64,000 nt of DNA, taken from IMG/VR virus record IMGVR_UViG_3300047546_001437, positions 1-64,000 of that record. One strand, written 5' to 3'. The stretch comes from a virus. Under the pieces are notes generated by a model. The model was given only the letters and a program-made list of their open reading frames with translations, had not been told where the DNA came from and ran no database searches. A program made the position numbers and the translations under genes. Shown piece after piece: positions 4,543 through 11,382 of the stretch (position 1 is the first letter of the stretch; each line of letters begins with the position of its first letter).

Positions 4543-4664
4543 CATACTCACATGAGCAACAACTAAGATTGGCATGGATAACTAAATACGGAAGCCCAGC
4601 AGGGTATCACAAAGCAACACAACAAGAGAAAGAAGAAATACTAAATGAAACTAACAATAACTAG
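4539..4664 (+). CDS. 41-aa hypothetical protein
   Basis: ATG 4539 overlaps the upstream stop as ATGA. The product begins MTYSHEQQLRLAWITKYGSP and ends NETNNN; it is helical, basic to neutral, with no cysteine. The C-terminal 20 nt overlap the start of the next gene. Supported mainly by coupling and by absence of another frame here. Confidence 0.5.
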   Translation: MTYSHEQQLRLAWITKYGSPAGYHKATQQEKEEILNETNNN

Positions 4665-4830
4665 CATGGCAGGAAATACTTTTGAGATGAACCTACCTAC
4701 AAAAGAAAATGTCTATTATTTTATTGACATGTATAAAAAATCACTCAAGAAAAATCAACGAGTAAAAATTACTTGTGATGTATTATCTATTGACGGATAC
4801 ATTCAAGGCACTGCCCCTATCAGAAATTAA
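4645..4830 (+). CDS. Hypothetical protein, 61 aa
   Basis: ATG 4645 follows AGAGAAAGAAGAAATACTAA, a purine-rich leader inside the previous gene. The product begins MKLTITSMAGNTFEMNLPTK and has a Lys-rich middle (DMYKKSLKKNQRVKITCDV). It could be a small beta-rich, basic binding protein. It is the last gene of the rightward island and is followed at once by a long perfect inverted repeat (4846-4895). Confidence 0.65.
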   Translation: MKLTITSMAGNTFEMNLPTKENVYYFIDMYKKSLKKNQRVKITCDVLSIDGYIQGTAPIRN

Positions 4831-4845
4831 ATAGGCAGTAGTGCT

Positions 4846-4895
4846 AAACAATTAGCAACGATCAAAAGTGCTCACTATATTTTTGCTAATTGTTT
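4846..4895. terminator. 13-bp perfect inverted repeat after the 4001-4830 island
   Basis: AAACAATTAGCAA (4846-4858) and TTGCTAATTGTTT (4883-4895) pair fully around a 24-nt loop, followed by TCTAAAT. It likely stops or stabilises the upstream mRNA. The core GCTAA/TTAGC is shared with the hairpin at 3018-3048. Confidence 0.6.
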
Positions 4896-4972
4896 TCTAA
4901 ATCCTGTATCATACATTTCTAAAAAATATTCAGATTTTTATAAAAGTGATTTTTAAAAATTTTTTCAGATTT

Positions 4973-4981
4973 TGATATAAT
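4973..4981 (+). promoter_or_regulatory. Extended -10 for a leaderless 48-aa gene
   Basis: TGA followed by TATAAT (4976-4981); the ATG of the next gene is only 6 nt further, leaving no room for a Shine-Dalgarno site. The upstream DNA is very A/T-rich with no clear -35. Confidence 0.6.
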
Positions 4982-4987
4982 AGATCT

Positions 4988-5134
4988 ATGACCGAAAATC
5001 GACGGGATATAGAATCTGAGTCCACACCAATGCCTAATACAGATAATGCTGGTAGGGAAAAGACTTGGGTAGAAATAGGATCTGAATCAAGATGCTATTG
5101 TAGTGGATGTGCTTGCAGCACAACTAATCCTTGA
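4988..5134 (+). CDS. Cys-rich-tailed 48-aa peptide, probably leaderless
   Basis: ATG 4988 lies 6 nt after a TATAAT box. The product begins MTENRRDIESESTPMPNTDN and ends RCYCSGCACSTTNP. An acidic, Ser/Pro-rich front of about 34 residues is followed by a compact cluster of four cysteines (C-x-C-x2-C-x-C). The overall shape, acidic leader then a Cys/Ser/Thr core, resembles ribosomally made, modified peptide precursors or a metal-binding tail, but no modifying enzyme is adjacent. Its 3' end overlaps the minus-strand HTH gene by 11 nt. Expression and function are inference. Confidence 0.5.
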   Translation: MTENRRDIESESTPMPNTDNAGREKTWVEIGSESRCYCSGCACSTTNP

Positions 5135-5276
5135 AAATGCCATAAATTTCAAGATAGAATTCGACTTCATAAGCATTGTTAGCCTCATCGCACATTTCTG
5201 CGATCTCTTGAGTTGTCTTATTTAAAACAACATACTGCTCTCTGAGCCAATCAGCATCTTTATATTTCGCTGACAC
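5124..5276 (-). CDS. Helix-turn-helix-like small protein, 50 aa, GTG start
   Basis: Starts at GTG 5276, overlapping the 3' end of the HIT gene in another frame. The product begins (M)SAKYKDADWLREQYVVLNKT and continues TQEIAEMCDEANNAYEVEFY. The YxDxxWLREQYV...K(S/T)TxEIAEMC pattern is that of the short HTH domains often found next to homing endonucleases and in phage regulators. The second helix departs from the usual CGVSxxTV turn, so DNA binding is uncertain. Its stop overlaps the convergent Cys-rich peptide gene. Confidence 0.6.
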   Translation of the reverse strand: MSAKYKDADWLREQYVVLNKTTQEIAEMCDEANNAYEVEFYLEIYGIFKD

Positions 5277-5799
5277 GATAAAAGTACCTCTTCTCTAAAA
5301 GTGCCTTAACACTTTCCTCATCTATTTTACCATCACAATTCATATGGAAATGAACATGGGGTATAGGTGGTTTGGTAGATTTTAAAGAAATACTAAGACT
5401 TGTCTCTGCCAAACCAGAAACTCTCATAATAGCCCAACCAGCCTTAATAATATAATCCAAAACCATATAGTCCTCATTTGTCTCAAATGTCTCTATATGT
5501 CGGACGGGAGATAAAAGAATATGCGTATTCTTAGTTGGCCTAGCAGCATAAGCAACCTCTATATACTCATCTACATATAGTTGAAGGTTTGGCTGATCTG
5601 CCACTAACTCTTTTATGTTGTTTGGTATATCTTCTTCTAACCTAGCATATTGAATTTCGCCAAGTAGTCTAGTATATTCTTCCTTGTTGTCCTGATATTT
5701 TCGTATTATTTTATTACCATAAGTACGTCTTATATCAGTTGGACAAAACATACATGACCCATCGATATAGCCATATCTTTTGGCTATAGGAGGTATCAT
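5260..5799 (-). CDS. HIT-family (histidine triad) nucleotide hydrolase/transferase
   Basis: The triad is seen as HVHFH (residues 148-152), preceded by the strand NTHILLSPVRHIETF (91-105) and an N-terminal CMFC (16-19); both are typical of HIT proteins. These cleave or transfer nucleoside phosphates using the middle His as nucleophile. Total 179 aa, a little longer than the common 110-150 aa forms because of a helical insert (residues 30-75). ATG 5799 follows GGCTATAGGAGGTATC-type spacing inside its own front, with no signal peptide. It lies between a 57-aa gene and the HTH gene. In a phage it may act on dinucleotide alarmones or nucleotide salvage; this is inference. Confidence 0.8.
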   Translation of the reverse strand: MIPPIAKRYGYIDGSCMFCPTDIRRTYGNKIIRKYQDNKEEYTRLLGEIQYARLEEDIPNNIKELVADQPNLQLYVDEYIEVAYAARPTKNTHILLSPVRHIETFETNEDYMVLDYIIKAGWAIMRVSGLAETSLSISLKSTKPPIPHVHFHMNCDGKIDEESVKALLEKRYFYRVSEI

Positions 5800-5808
5800 G
5801 AGATTATA

Positions 5809-5982
5809 TTAAAATCCCAAACGGTCAGCGATTTGTCCAGCAACAGCAACTAATCCAGGTCTATTCTGAATAAGTGCTTCCTTCTTCTGCTCGTCTGTCA
5901 TATCCTTTGGAAGGGTTGCTGAAATTCCTTCTTCAACGGTATCGACAACTGCTGCTACGATCTTTTCTCTTGTAAGTTCCAT
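5809..5982 (-). CDS. 57-aa helical hypothetical protein
   Basis: ATG 5982 lies 5 nt beyond the stop of the zinc-site gene. The product begins MELTREKIVAAVVDTVEEGI and ends GQIADRLGF; it is amphipathic and helical throughout with a DEQKKEALIQNRPG turn. No cysteine, no membrane segment. It is located between the 66-aa zinc protein and the HIT gene in the same direction, so all are probably co-transcribed from the promoter at 6364-6392. Not recognised. Confidence 0.68.
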   Translation of the reverse strand: MELTREKIVAAVVDTVEEGISATLPKDMTDEQKKEALIQNRPGLVAVAGQIADRLGF

Positions 5983-5986
5983 TTTT

Positions 5987-6187
5987 TCACCATTTTCCTA
6001 TCGGACATTTTGCTTGCTTTAGAGTTGTCTTAAGTTTCATAAAACAACCACACTTTTTACATTTTATCATACGCTTGTTGAACCATTCACAAGTATTACA
6101 AATACTCAAACGTGACTCTATGAGATCTCTATCGCTTCTTGGCTGATTTGGATCAAACAGGTCTATAAATTTAACATCATCAGCCAT
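5987..6187 (-). CDS. Zinc-site protein, CKKCGCFMKLKT family, 66 aa
   Basis: The C-terminal half has CNTCEWF, then CKKCGCFMKLKTTL and finally CPIGKW, giving five or more cysteines able to hold a zinc ion. This C-terminal module is widespread in phage genomes as a small protein of unknown function. A second copy occurs at 13863-14099 with a different N-terminus. ATG 6187 overlaps the 28-aa membrane peptide upstream. The TCCGAT...ATTTT repeat-like string near its stop is just its codons. Confidence 0.78.
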   Translation of the reverse strand: MADDVKFIDLFDPNQPRSDRDLIESRLSICNTCEWFNKRMIKCKKCGCFMKLKTTLKQAKCPIGKW

Positions 6188-6266
6188 TAAATGTTTTTTT
6201 GATCAATGTCAAAATACCATATGAGATCAGTCCAGCCAAAGCCATACCGATTAATGCCTCAATCAT
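6180..6266 (-). CDS. 28-aa single-helix membrane peptide
   Basis: The product begins MIEALIGMALAGLISYGILT and ends LIKKTFNG: one hydrophobic helix followed by a short basic tail, which suggests N-out/C-in insertion. Its last codons overlap the start of the zinc-site gene by 8 nt. Placed with a second tiny hydrophobic peptide (6284-6355) opposite the holin-like gene, it could be a holin modulator, but that is only a guess from position. Confidence 0.5.
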   Translation of the reverse strand: MIEALIGMALAGLISYGILTLIKKTFNG

Positions 6267-6283
6267 GATTTAACCACCATTTC

Positions 6284-6355
6284 TTAATATACCAAAATGT
6301 TAGGTTTGCAGCAATTATTGCTACATACACTTCTAAAATATTTATAATACTCATA
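6284..6355 (-). CDS. 23-aa hydrophobic leaderless peptide
   Basis: ATG 6355 is 8 nt from the -10 box TAGTAT (6369-6364, minus strand), the same spacing as the leaderless late genes. The product begins MSIINILEVYVAIIAANLNI and ends LVY; nearly all hydrophobic. Without the promoter geometry it would not be called. It opens the minus-strand cluster 6355-to-5124 and lies divergent from the holin-like gene at 6509. Confidence 0.4.
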   Translation of the reverse strand, partial: YEYYKYFRSVCSNNCCKPNILVY

Positions 6356-6363
6356 AGGTATCC

Positions 6364-6392
6364 ATACTACCATAATTTTCCATATAGTGCAA
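6364..6392 (-). promoter_or_regulatory. Minus promoter for 6355-to-5124 cluster
   Basis: -35 TTGCAC (6392-6387), 17-bp spacer ending TGG, -10 TAGTAT (6369-6364); first ATG 8 nt downstream. Confidence 0.65.
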
Positions 6393-6490
6393 ATCTTGTT
6401 TGCATATGTTATGGATAGGGGTGGTTTGGATATACGAAACTCTTATTTCGCCCCGCCGAAAGACGAGAGTTTACATTTTTTAAAAACACT

Positions 6491-6499
6491 TGTTATAAT
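6491..6499 (+). promoter_or_regulatory. Extended -10 for the holin-like gene
   Basis: TGT plus TATAAT (6494-6499), 9 nt before ATG 6509. A TTTACA about 18 bp upstream can serve as -35. Together with 6364-6392 it makes a divergent promoter pair. Confidence 0.65.
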
Positions 6500-6508
6500 T
6501 ATCGAGTT

Positions 6509-6808
6509 ATGTTTTCTGGAAACAATACTGCGCTAGTTATCGAAATTATTATCGGAGTATCAACGATTCTCGTCGGAATCGGTGGCGCAATTAGATGGCT
6601 TACAAAACATTATTTCGATGAAATCAAATCGGAATTTAAACCTAACGGCGGATCGAGTTTAAAAGATCAAGTTAATAGACTAGAAAGAAATCAGGCTGCT
6701 TTGCAAGAAAGAATTGATAAAGCCGAAGAAACTCGTAGAGAGATGAATGAAAAACTTGATCAGATGTATTTAATTTTACTTAAGCATATTGAAAAAACTA
6801 GCAAATAA
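6509..6808 (+). CDS. Holin-like protein: one membrane helix plus coiled coil, 99 aa
   Basis: A strongly hydrophobic segment (about residues 8-30, LVIEIIIGVSTILVGIGGAI) is followed by a charged coiled coil (LKDQVNRLERNQAALQERID and on to the end). One N-terminal helix with a long cytoplasmic coiled coil is the layout of small holin or DUF2746-like membrane proteins found next to tail or lysis genes in actinobacterial phages. No Shine-Dalgarno; leaderless promoter 9 nt upstream. The lytic transglycosylase at 14989-15549 is its likely functional partner. Holin function is inferred from topology only. Confidence 0.55.
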   Translation: MFSGNNTALVIEIIIGVSTILVGIGGAIRWLTKHYFDEIKSEFKPNGGSSLKDQVNRLERNQAALQERIDKAEETRREMNEKLDQMYLILLKHIEKTSK

Positions 6809-6814
6809 TTCCCT

Positions 6815-6888
6815 ATATATAATATATAATATATATAATATATTTATATATAATATATATACTATATATAATATAAATAAAATTATAC
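6815..6888. repeat. Alternating TA-rich tract
   Basis: About 70 bp of almost pure TATATAATATATA. It is self-complementary and easily melted. Could slip, extrude cruciforms or act as a weak terminator behind the holin-like gene. No gene. Confidence 0.6.
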
Positions 6889-6990
6889 ACTAAACTTTCT
6901 ATTCTTGAGGCCTTTTTAACCAATTTTCTTTGTGATCTTAGTCTCTTTTTCTTGAGGAATGTCCGTTTTATACCTATATGATATACTTTT

Positions 6991-7050
6991 AATAAGCCAA
7001 TACTTGAGGTTGTTCCTTATACCCACCACTTTAAGTATTGGTCTTATTTT
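6991..7050 (+). terminator. Strong bulged hairpin before the fibre module
   Basis: AATAAG-CCAATACTT (6991-7005) pairs with AAGTATTGG-T-CTTATT (7033-7048) with one bulged T, then TTTTAT. It would stop transcripts from the holin-like gene just before the next promoter (7052-7060). Confidence 0.65.
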
Positions 7051-7051
7051 A

Positions 7052-7060
7052 TGGTATAAT
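7052..7060 (+). promoter_or_regulatory. Late leaderless promoter TGGTATAAT
   Basis: TGG + TATAAT (7055-7060), 8 nt before ATG 7069. This exact nine-base box recurs before several late genes. No -35 is evident. Confidence 0.7.
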
Positions 7061-7068
7061 CATTGATT

Positions 7069-7452
7069 ATGGCACAATGCGGACCCGAAATCTTTGGAGC
7101 AGATCCAGTCAATATTAAATGGAATATTGTTAGAGGCGACACATCTCCGTTGCGTGTAGAATTTTACGAAAACGACGAAACAACATATTTTGATACAACT
7201 GGTTGGACATACGCTTCAACAACCTACGATGCAAAAGGCGACATTCTAGATGAACTAGAGGTTGATGCAGGAGATGGTTATGTAGAGATTATGGCATCTC
7301 CAGATATCACACAAAATTGGGGAAATGGCTATTCTTCAGTAGTATCAGAATTATTATTTGATCTTCAAGTAACCATTGACGGAGAAACTGTATGGACTCC
7401 CGTGATTGGTACCATAACAGTGCTTGGAGACGTCACAGGAGGTAGTTTGTAA
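7069..7452 (+). CDS. Tail-fibre/baseplate beta-domain protein (RGDT family, copy 1)
   Basis: 127 aa from ATG 7069; the frame is open six bases further (TTG 7063), but the promoter spacing favours 7069. The motif [14 protein letters not shown] near the front, and [20 protein letters not shown] leading into a DVT end, match two other proteins here (9053-9478 and 16213-16617). This looks like the small Ig-like/BppU-type N-terminal domain seen in receptor-binding proteins of siphophages. Coupled by TAATG to the collagen-like gene downstream, suggesting that the two form one fibre unit. Structural role is likely, exact place in the virion unknown. Confidence 0.65.
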   Translation: MAQCGPEIFGADPVNIKWNIVRGDTSPLRVEFYENDETTYFDTTGWTYASTTYDAKGDILDELEVDAGDGYVEIMASPDITQNWGNGYSSVVSELLFDLQVTIDGETVWTPVIGTITVLGDVTGGSL

Positions 7453-8309
7453 TGCCAGTCATAAAGATAGTACCCTTCCCTGGTGTACCTGGCGCAAAAG
7501 GCGACACAGGGGCTACAGGAGCACAAGGACCAATTGGGCCAACTGGATTAACTGGGCCGATGGGACCACAAGGAGAGCCAGGGCCACAAGGTGAGCAAGG
7601 CCCACAGGGTGAACAGGGTTTACCAGGCGTTAATGGTGCAGACGCACTTTGGAATTTTGTTGGTGAATATAATAATGCAGCAGATTATAATATTGGCGAT
7701 GTTGTAACTTATGCTGGTGGAACATATTATAGGGTTCTTCCTTTAAATGCTGGATATCCACCAGGAACTGAATATTGGACAACTATTTCTGCACCTGGAT
7801 CACAAGGGCCTCAAGGCGAACCTGGTCCACAAGGAGAGCCAGGGGGATTAACTGGAGCAAAATTAGGTTCATTTTTTGATAATACAATTCAAACAGGTGG
7901 ATCAATTAAGCCTATAACTTTAAACTCTACAGATTTTTCAAACGGAGTAACCATTGTAGATGGATCAAGAATTACAATGGATACTTTGGGTATTTATAAT
8001 ATTGCATTTAGTTTGCAATTAGAAAAAACTGGAGGATCTTCAGCAGATATTTATATTTGGATGAGACACAACGATGTAGATGTTCCAGATACTGCAACAA
8101 TTATTCATATGGCCAACAATAATACTTATAATGTTGCTGCATGGAACTTCTTTGTAAACTGTGATGTTCTTCCTCAAGATTTTCAATTGATGTGGTATAC
8201 AGCAAGTACAAATGTATCTATTTCTGCCATTGCTGACGCTAGTACTCCAGTTGGAGTTCCATCAATTCCGTCGGTAATTGTTACAGTAAATAAAGTCGGA
8301 GATTTGTAA
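7452..8309 (+). CDS. Collagen-like tail fibre with C-terminal jelly-roll-like domain
   Basis: Residues about 10-60 are Gly-X-Y triplets (for example [20 protein letters not shown]), followed by a carbohydrate-binding-like segment ([20 protein letters not shown], the chitin-binding/ChtBD3-like pattern), a second short collagen run near residue 115, and a C-terminal domain of about 150 residues with many beta strands, typical of trimeric C1q/TNF-like heads. The arrangement predicts a trimeric, rod-like fibre with a host-binding knob. ATG overlaps the preceding stop (TAATG). Proline in the Y position is present, so hydroxylation by the phage 2OG oxygenase (25168) is conceivable but untested. Confidence 0.85.
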   Translation: MPVIKIVPFPGVPGAKGDTGATGAQGPIGPTGLTGPMGPQGEPGPQGEQGPQGEQGLPGVNGADALWNFVGEYNNAADYNIGDVVTYAGGTYYRVLPLNAGYPPGTEYWTTISAPGSQGPQGEPGPQGEPGGLTGAKLGSFFDNTIQTGGSIKPITLNSTDFSNGVTIVDGSRITMDTLGIYNIAFSLQLEKTGGSSADIYIWMRHNDVDVPDTATIIHMANNNTYNVAAWNFFVNCDVLPQDFQLMWYTASTNVSISAIADASTPVGVPSIPSVIVTVNKVGDL

Positions 8310-8319
8310 AGATTAAGCC

Positions 8320-9036
8320 ATGGCAGTATCTAAATCCATGGACTTTCCACAAAGCAAAAGCAATTATGCTTCTCAAGTAGTTCAGTCTCAAAACACTGTC
8401 GCTGATCAATTTATAAACTATGTACCAGTTGCTGGACCTCAAGGGCCAACAGGACCAATGGGCCCACCAGGTCCAAAAGGGGATCGTGGAGATAAGGGTG
8501 AGCGTGGTGAAAAGGGAGAACGTGGAACACCAGGAAAGGATGGCGAAAGTTCTCTTTCTTCATCTGGACAGCAGGCTGGTTGGGCATGTTATTATAATAA
8601 AACTAAAAAAGACATTAAAACAGGTGCTACACAAGGTGAAGATGGATGGGTTAGTGTTTTTGTTGATGGCAAGGGTAGTGGAACAACAGAACTTTATATA
8701 CCAAAAAACTCAGTAGGGTTATGGAATTCTGAGTCTAGAACACTAAATTTTAGAGGTTTAAAAGAAGGTGCTCAGGTTTTTATAACGTATAACTTTGATA
8801 TAACTACATTTAATAATAATACAGAGGTTTGGATAAGAACCCTGCTTTCTGGGGCAGATAGAGATATTTCTCAGTTTGTAGCATCTTTAAAGTACCAGTA
8901 TGATTACAGCATAAATGTTACACAGAATTTCTTTATAGAAAATGAGAAGATGAGATTCAGTCCAGGCATACCACAAATAAGAACAGACTACGACGGTATA
9001 GTAAAAATGAATTCTATACACGTTGCTGTGCTATAA
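8320..9036 (+). CDS. Second collagen-like tail fibre, 238 aa
   Basis: A short N-terminal segment of about 36 residues is followed by about 13 Gly-X-Y triplets (GPKGDRGDKGERGEKGERGT), much more charged than those of the first fibre, then a C-terminal domain with beta pattern (GLKEGAQVFITYNFDITTFN). Charged KGD/KGE triplets form stable trimers by salt bridges without hydroxyproline. No clear Shine-Dalgarno before ATG 8320. Likely a further trimeric fibre or fibre cap. It sits among other fibre genes. Confidence 0.8.
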   Translation: MAVSKSMDFPQSKSNYASQVVQSQNTVADQFINYVPVAGPQGPTGPMGPPGPKGDRGDKGERGEKGERGTPGKDGESSLSSSGQQAGWACYYNKTKKDIKTGATQGEDGWVSVFVDGKGSGTTELYIPKNSVGLWNSESRTLNFRGLKEGAQVFITYNFDITTFNNNTEVWIRTLLSGADRDISQFVASLKYQYDYSINVTQNFFIENEKMRFSPGIPQIRTDYDGIVKMNSIHVAVL

Positions 9037-9052
9037 TTGAGCAGGAGGAACT

Positions 9053-9478
9053 ATGGCATTTCCAGGTACATTCGATATTAAATATTATAAGGGCGACACC
9101 TATCAGTTTAGGATTTATCCAAAAGATACTGCTGGTAATGCTTTTGATCTATCTGATTACAGATACTTATATGATCATGACTCTAATCCATCTACCCCAA
9201 ATATTCAGTTTGATACAGCAATCTTTGCTTTTGCCGAAACAAGAGGTGGAGATTCTGCTCCTGGATATCATAAGTGTTTGGCAAAAATTTCTGATAATGC
9301 ACAATATGTAACTTGTACAATTAGGCCTGGAGATGCAGCATATTTAGATCCAACAAAAACCTATGTTTACGATGTTCAGGTAAGAAAACCAGGTGCTGAT
9401 TTTGATACAGTATTAACCCTATTAACTGGAACAATAACTATTACAGATCAAGTAACAAGTTCGTTAGGAACCCCATAA
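9053..9478 (+). CDS. Tail-fibre beta-domain protein (RGDT family, copy 2)
   Basis: Begins MAFPGTFDIKYYKGDTYQFR; KGDT replaces RGDT. The end has TYVYDVQVRKPGADFDTVLT then GTITITDQVT. It shares this plan with 7069-7452 and 16213-16617, so the domain was duplicated in the module. Good Shine-Dalgarno (GCAGGAGGAACT) before ATG 9053. Probably a small attachment or adaptor domain that links fibres to the tail tip. Confidence 0.62.
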   Translation: MAFPGTFDIKYYKGDTYQFRIYPKDTAGNAFDLSDYRYLYDHDSNPSTPNIQFDTAIFAFAETRGGDSAPGYHKCLAKISDNAQYVTCTIRPGDAAYLDPTKTYVYDVQVRKPGADFDTVLTLLTGTITITDQVTSSLGTP

Positions 9479-9479
9479 T

Positions 9480-10067
9480 ATGGCAGAGGTTGTATTATCT
9501 ACAGACGACCTCTTAGTTCTTGGAGGACCAGAGACAGTAAATGTTGAAGTTGATTATGGTCCAAAAGGTGATCGTGGAAGTTTATTTTTTGCTGGTAATG
9601 GAGAGCCAGGTCCTTTAACATTACCATCTTCAGTAGAGACAAAGGTTTTTGATTTTTATTTAAATACACAGCAATCACATACTAATTTTGCAAGCATATA
9701 TCAATTGTTGACTATTCCTGGAACTGGAACACAATGGCAAAAAATAATGTCTCTATTGCCAAATGTATATGCTGTTAATAAAGAGTCAATGAGTTTTGTT
9801 AATGGATCAGTAGGTCCAATAGTTATTCCTCTGATTAATCTTATACCGTCCGATATGGTTGGATCTGTAACTGCAGAAAACTTTAATATTCAATATTCTA
9901 TTAGTGGAACTAATCCTATTGCATCTTCTTTATCTGTAGGCGCCATCGGCGGAGGAGTTGGGACAGAGTCTCTTCCAATTACAATTTATGCAAAAGAACT
10001 TGTTGGAGGGGAATGGGTAAGTCCTTCTGGTGCTAGAACAATACATTTATTCATTTCTATGGTATAA
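9480..10067 (+). CDS. Fibre protein with vestigial collagen motif, 195 aa
   Basis: ATG 9480 follows the preceding stop almost directly. Residues 27-33 (PKGDRGS) and GEPGP near residue 40 look like a remnant of a collagen stretch. The rest is beta-rich, with a GAIGGGVGTESLPITIYAKE segment and a hydrophobic end (IHLFISMV), as in fibre knobs. The product probably trimerises with or replaces one of the collagen fibres. No catalytic motif. The promoter for the next gene (TGGTATAAT) lies across its last codons. Confidence 0.65.
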   Translation: MAEVVLSTDDLLVLGGPETVNVEVDYGPKGDRGSLFFAGNGEPGPLTLPSSVETKVFDFYLNTQQSHTNFASIYQLLTIPGTGTQWQKIMSLLPNVYAVNKESMSFVNGSVGPIVIPLINLIPSDMVGSVTAENFNIQYSISGTNPIASSLSVGAIGGGVGTESLPITIYAKELVGGEWVSPSGARTIHLFISMV

Positions 10068-10068
10068 T
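10060..10068 (+). promoter_or_regulatory. TGGTATAAT promoter before 10087
   Basis: TGG + TATAAT (10063-10068) overlapping the stop of 9480-10067; the next ATG is 18 nt away with a GGTGA, so this copy gives a short leader. Confidence 0.6.
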
Positions 10069-10086
10069 CGAAGATGGTGACCCATA

Positions 10087-11382
10087 ATGGCTGAAGACAT
10101 TGGTAATATTTACAAGACGAAGATCCCATCTTATGCTGAGGCAGCAGATATACAAGCAGCCCTAAAATTATTTCATTATGGAACAACAACAGTACCAACC
10201 ACAGAGGGTGAAATTCTTGCAGATTCTTTGGCTGGACATTTAAAAGCATTAGATACCAGACTTGACACAATAGAATCAGATCCAGCACGTTCAGACTTCC
10301 TGACTCAGGCTGAAATGGCAGTATCTTTTCCTACAAGAGTTAATGGATATATTTCAATGGATCCAAACTCAAATGGCGGATCTGTCGAAGAACTTTATGC
10401 ATCAGCAATTTATTCTAATGAACCACCAACAGTTGGATTGGTCAATGGTTTAATTTGGGTAGATAAAGATTCTCCTGCATTAGATACATATGTTTATGAC
10501 TCTACATCAACACCGTCTCCTTGGGTACGAATTAATGATATTAAAAAAATTGTTCAGTCTAAGGGAGACTTGTTGGTAGGAAGCACAAGCGCAGATGTTG
10601 ACAATCTGTCAGTTGGTGCTAATGGAACAGTTCTTACTGCAGATGACACACAAACACTTGGAGTTAAATGGCAAGCGGTATCAACATATTCGCAACCAAC
10701 TCTTGGATCAACAGCAATTCCTTCTGGATCAACAATAAGTAATGTTAATGGTTTAACAATTAACTCTACTACTATTCCAACATCTAAAACTTTAGTTGCT
10801 ACAGATTCTTATGCATACGTTATTCCATCTATGTCTGGTAACTCAGGAAAGTATTTGACAAATAATGGAGATACACCTTCATGGGCAACCCTTCCAACAT
10901 CTGGGGGAATGACATTATTGGCAAGCGGAACATTAACTGGTGCTAGTATTTCTATTGATTCGATTAGTGGGTCGTATCAAGATTTGCGATTGATTGTTCG
11001 TAACTTTAGACCTGCTACAGACGGCGCAGCGCTTAATGGAAGGGTAAATAACGATTCTTCTGCTATCTATGGTAATAGGACTGGAGTTGCTGAATCAGAT
11101 AACAGTTTTAGCAATACATCTTGGAATAATTTAAGTTATAATCAAGATAATGGATCAAGCACAAGTTTAATACGTTTAACATTTATTGATTATGCTAATA
11201 CTACAACATTAAAGGTTGCAGAACTTTATTCAGTAACAAATAATGAAACAACACCAACAAATATAAACTATACAACAGGTATTGCAATTGCCAGAACTAC
11301 AAGCGCTATTTCTTCAATACAACTATTTCCTAGTAGCGGTAATTTTACTTCTGGTAATTATTACCTTTATGGAGTCAAATAA
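10087..11382 (+). CDS. Tail fibre, 431 aa
   Basis: N-terminal helical segment with SLAGHLKALDTRLDTIESDP (trimerising coiled coil), a middle with VKWQAVSTYSQ and other short repeats typical of fibre shafts, and a C-terminal beta-sandwich (GSYQDLRLIVRNFRPATDGA ... YLYGVK) of the kind found at the tips of many environmental phage fibres. Ends in TAATG overlap with the 745-aa gene. Probably a receptor-binding shaft plus knob. No chaperone gene is recognisable beside it. Confidence 0.75.
   Translation: MAEDIGNIYKTKIPSYAEAADIQAALKLFHYGTTTVPTTEGEILADSLAGHLKALDTRLDTIESDPARSDFLTQAEMAVSFPTRVNGYISMDPNSNGGSVEELYASAIYSNEPPTVGLVNGLIWVDKDSPALDTYVYDSTSTPSPWVRINDIKKIVQSKGDLLVGSTSADVDNLSVGANGTVLTADDTQTLGVKWQAVSTYSQPTLGSTAIPSGSTISNVNGLTINSTTIPTSKTLVATDSYAYVIPSMSGNSGKYLTNNGDTPSWATLPTSGGMTLLASGTLTGASISIDSISGSYQDLRLIVRNFRPATDGAALNGRVNNDSSAIYGNRTGVAESDNSFSNTSWNNLSYNQDNGSSTSLIRLTFIDYANTTTLKVAELYSVTNNETTPTNINYTTGIAIARTTSAISSIQLFPSSGNFTSGNYYLYGVK

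Noticed and set aside
5990-6010. TATCGGACATTTTG taken as a fourth copy of the intergenic CAAATCGGACATTTT motif
   Set aside because: It falls in the codons for the conserved CPIGKW end of the zinc-site protein, so it can be explained by coding and lacks the leading CAAA.
6815-6888. AT-rich tract considered as origin or tRNA
   Set aside because: Simple TA repeat without iterons, DnaA boxes or cloverleaf; origin signs are better at 1636-1765.
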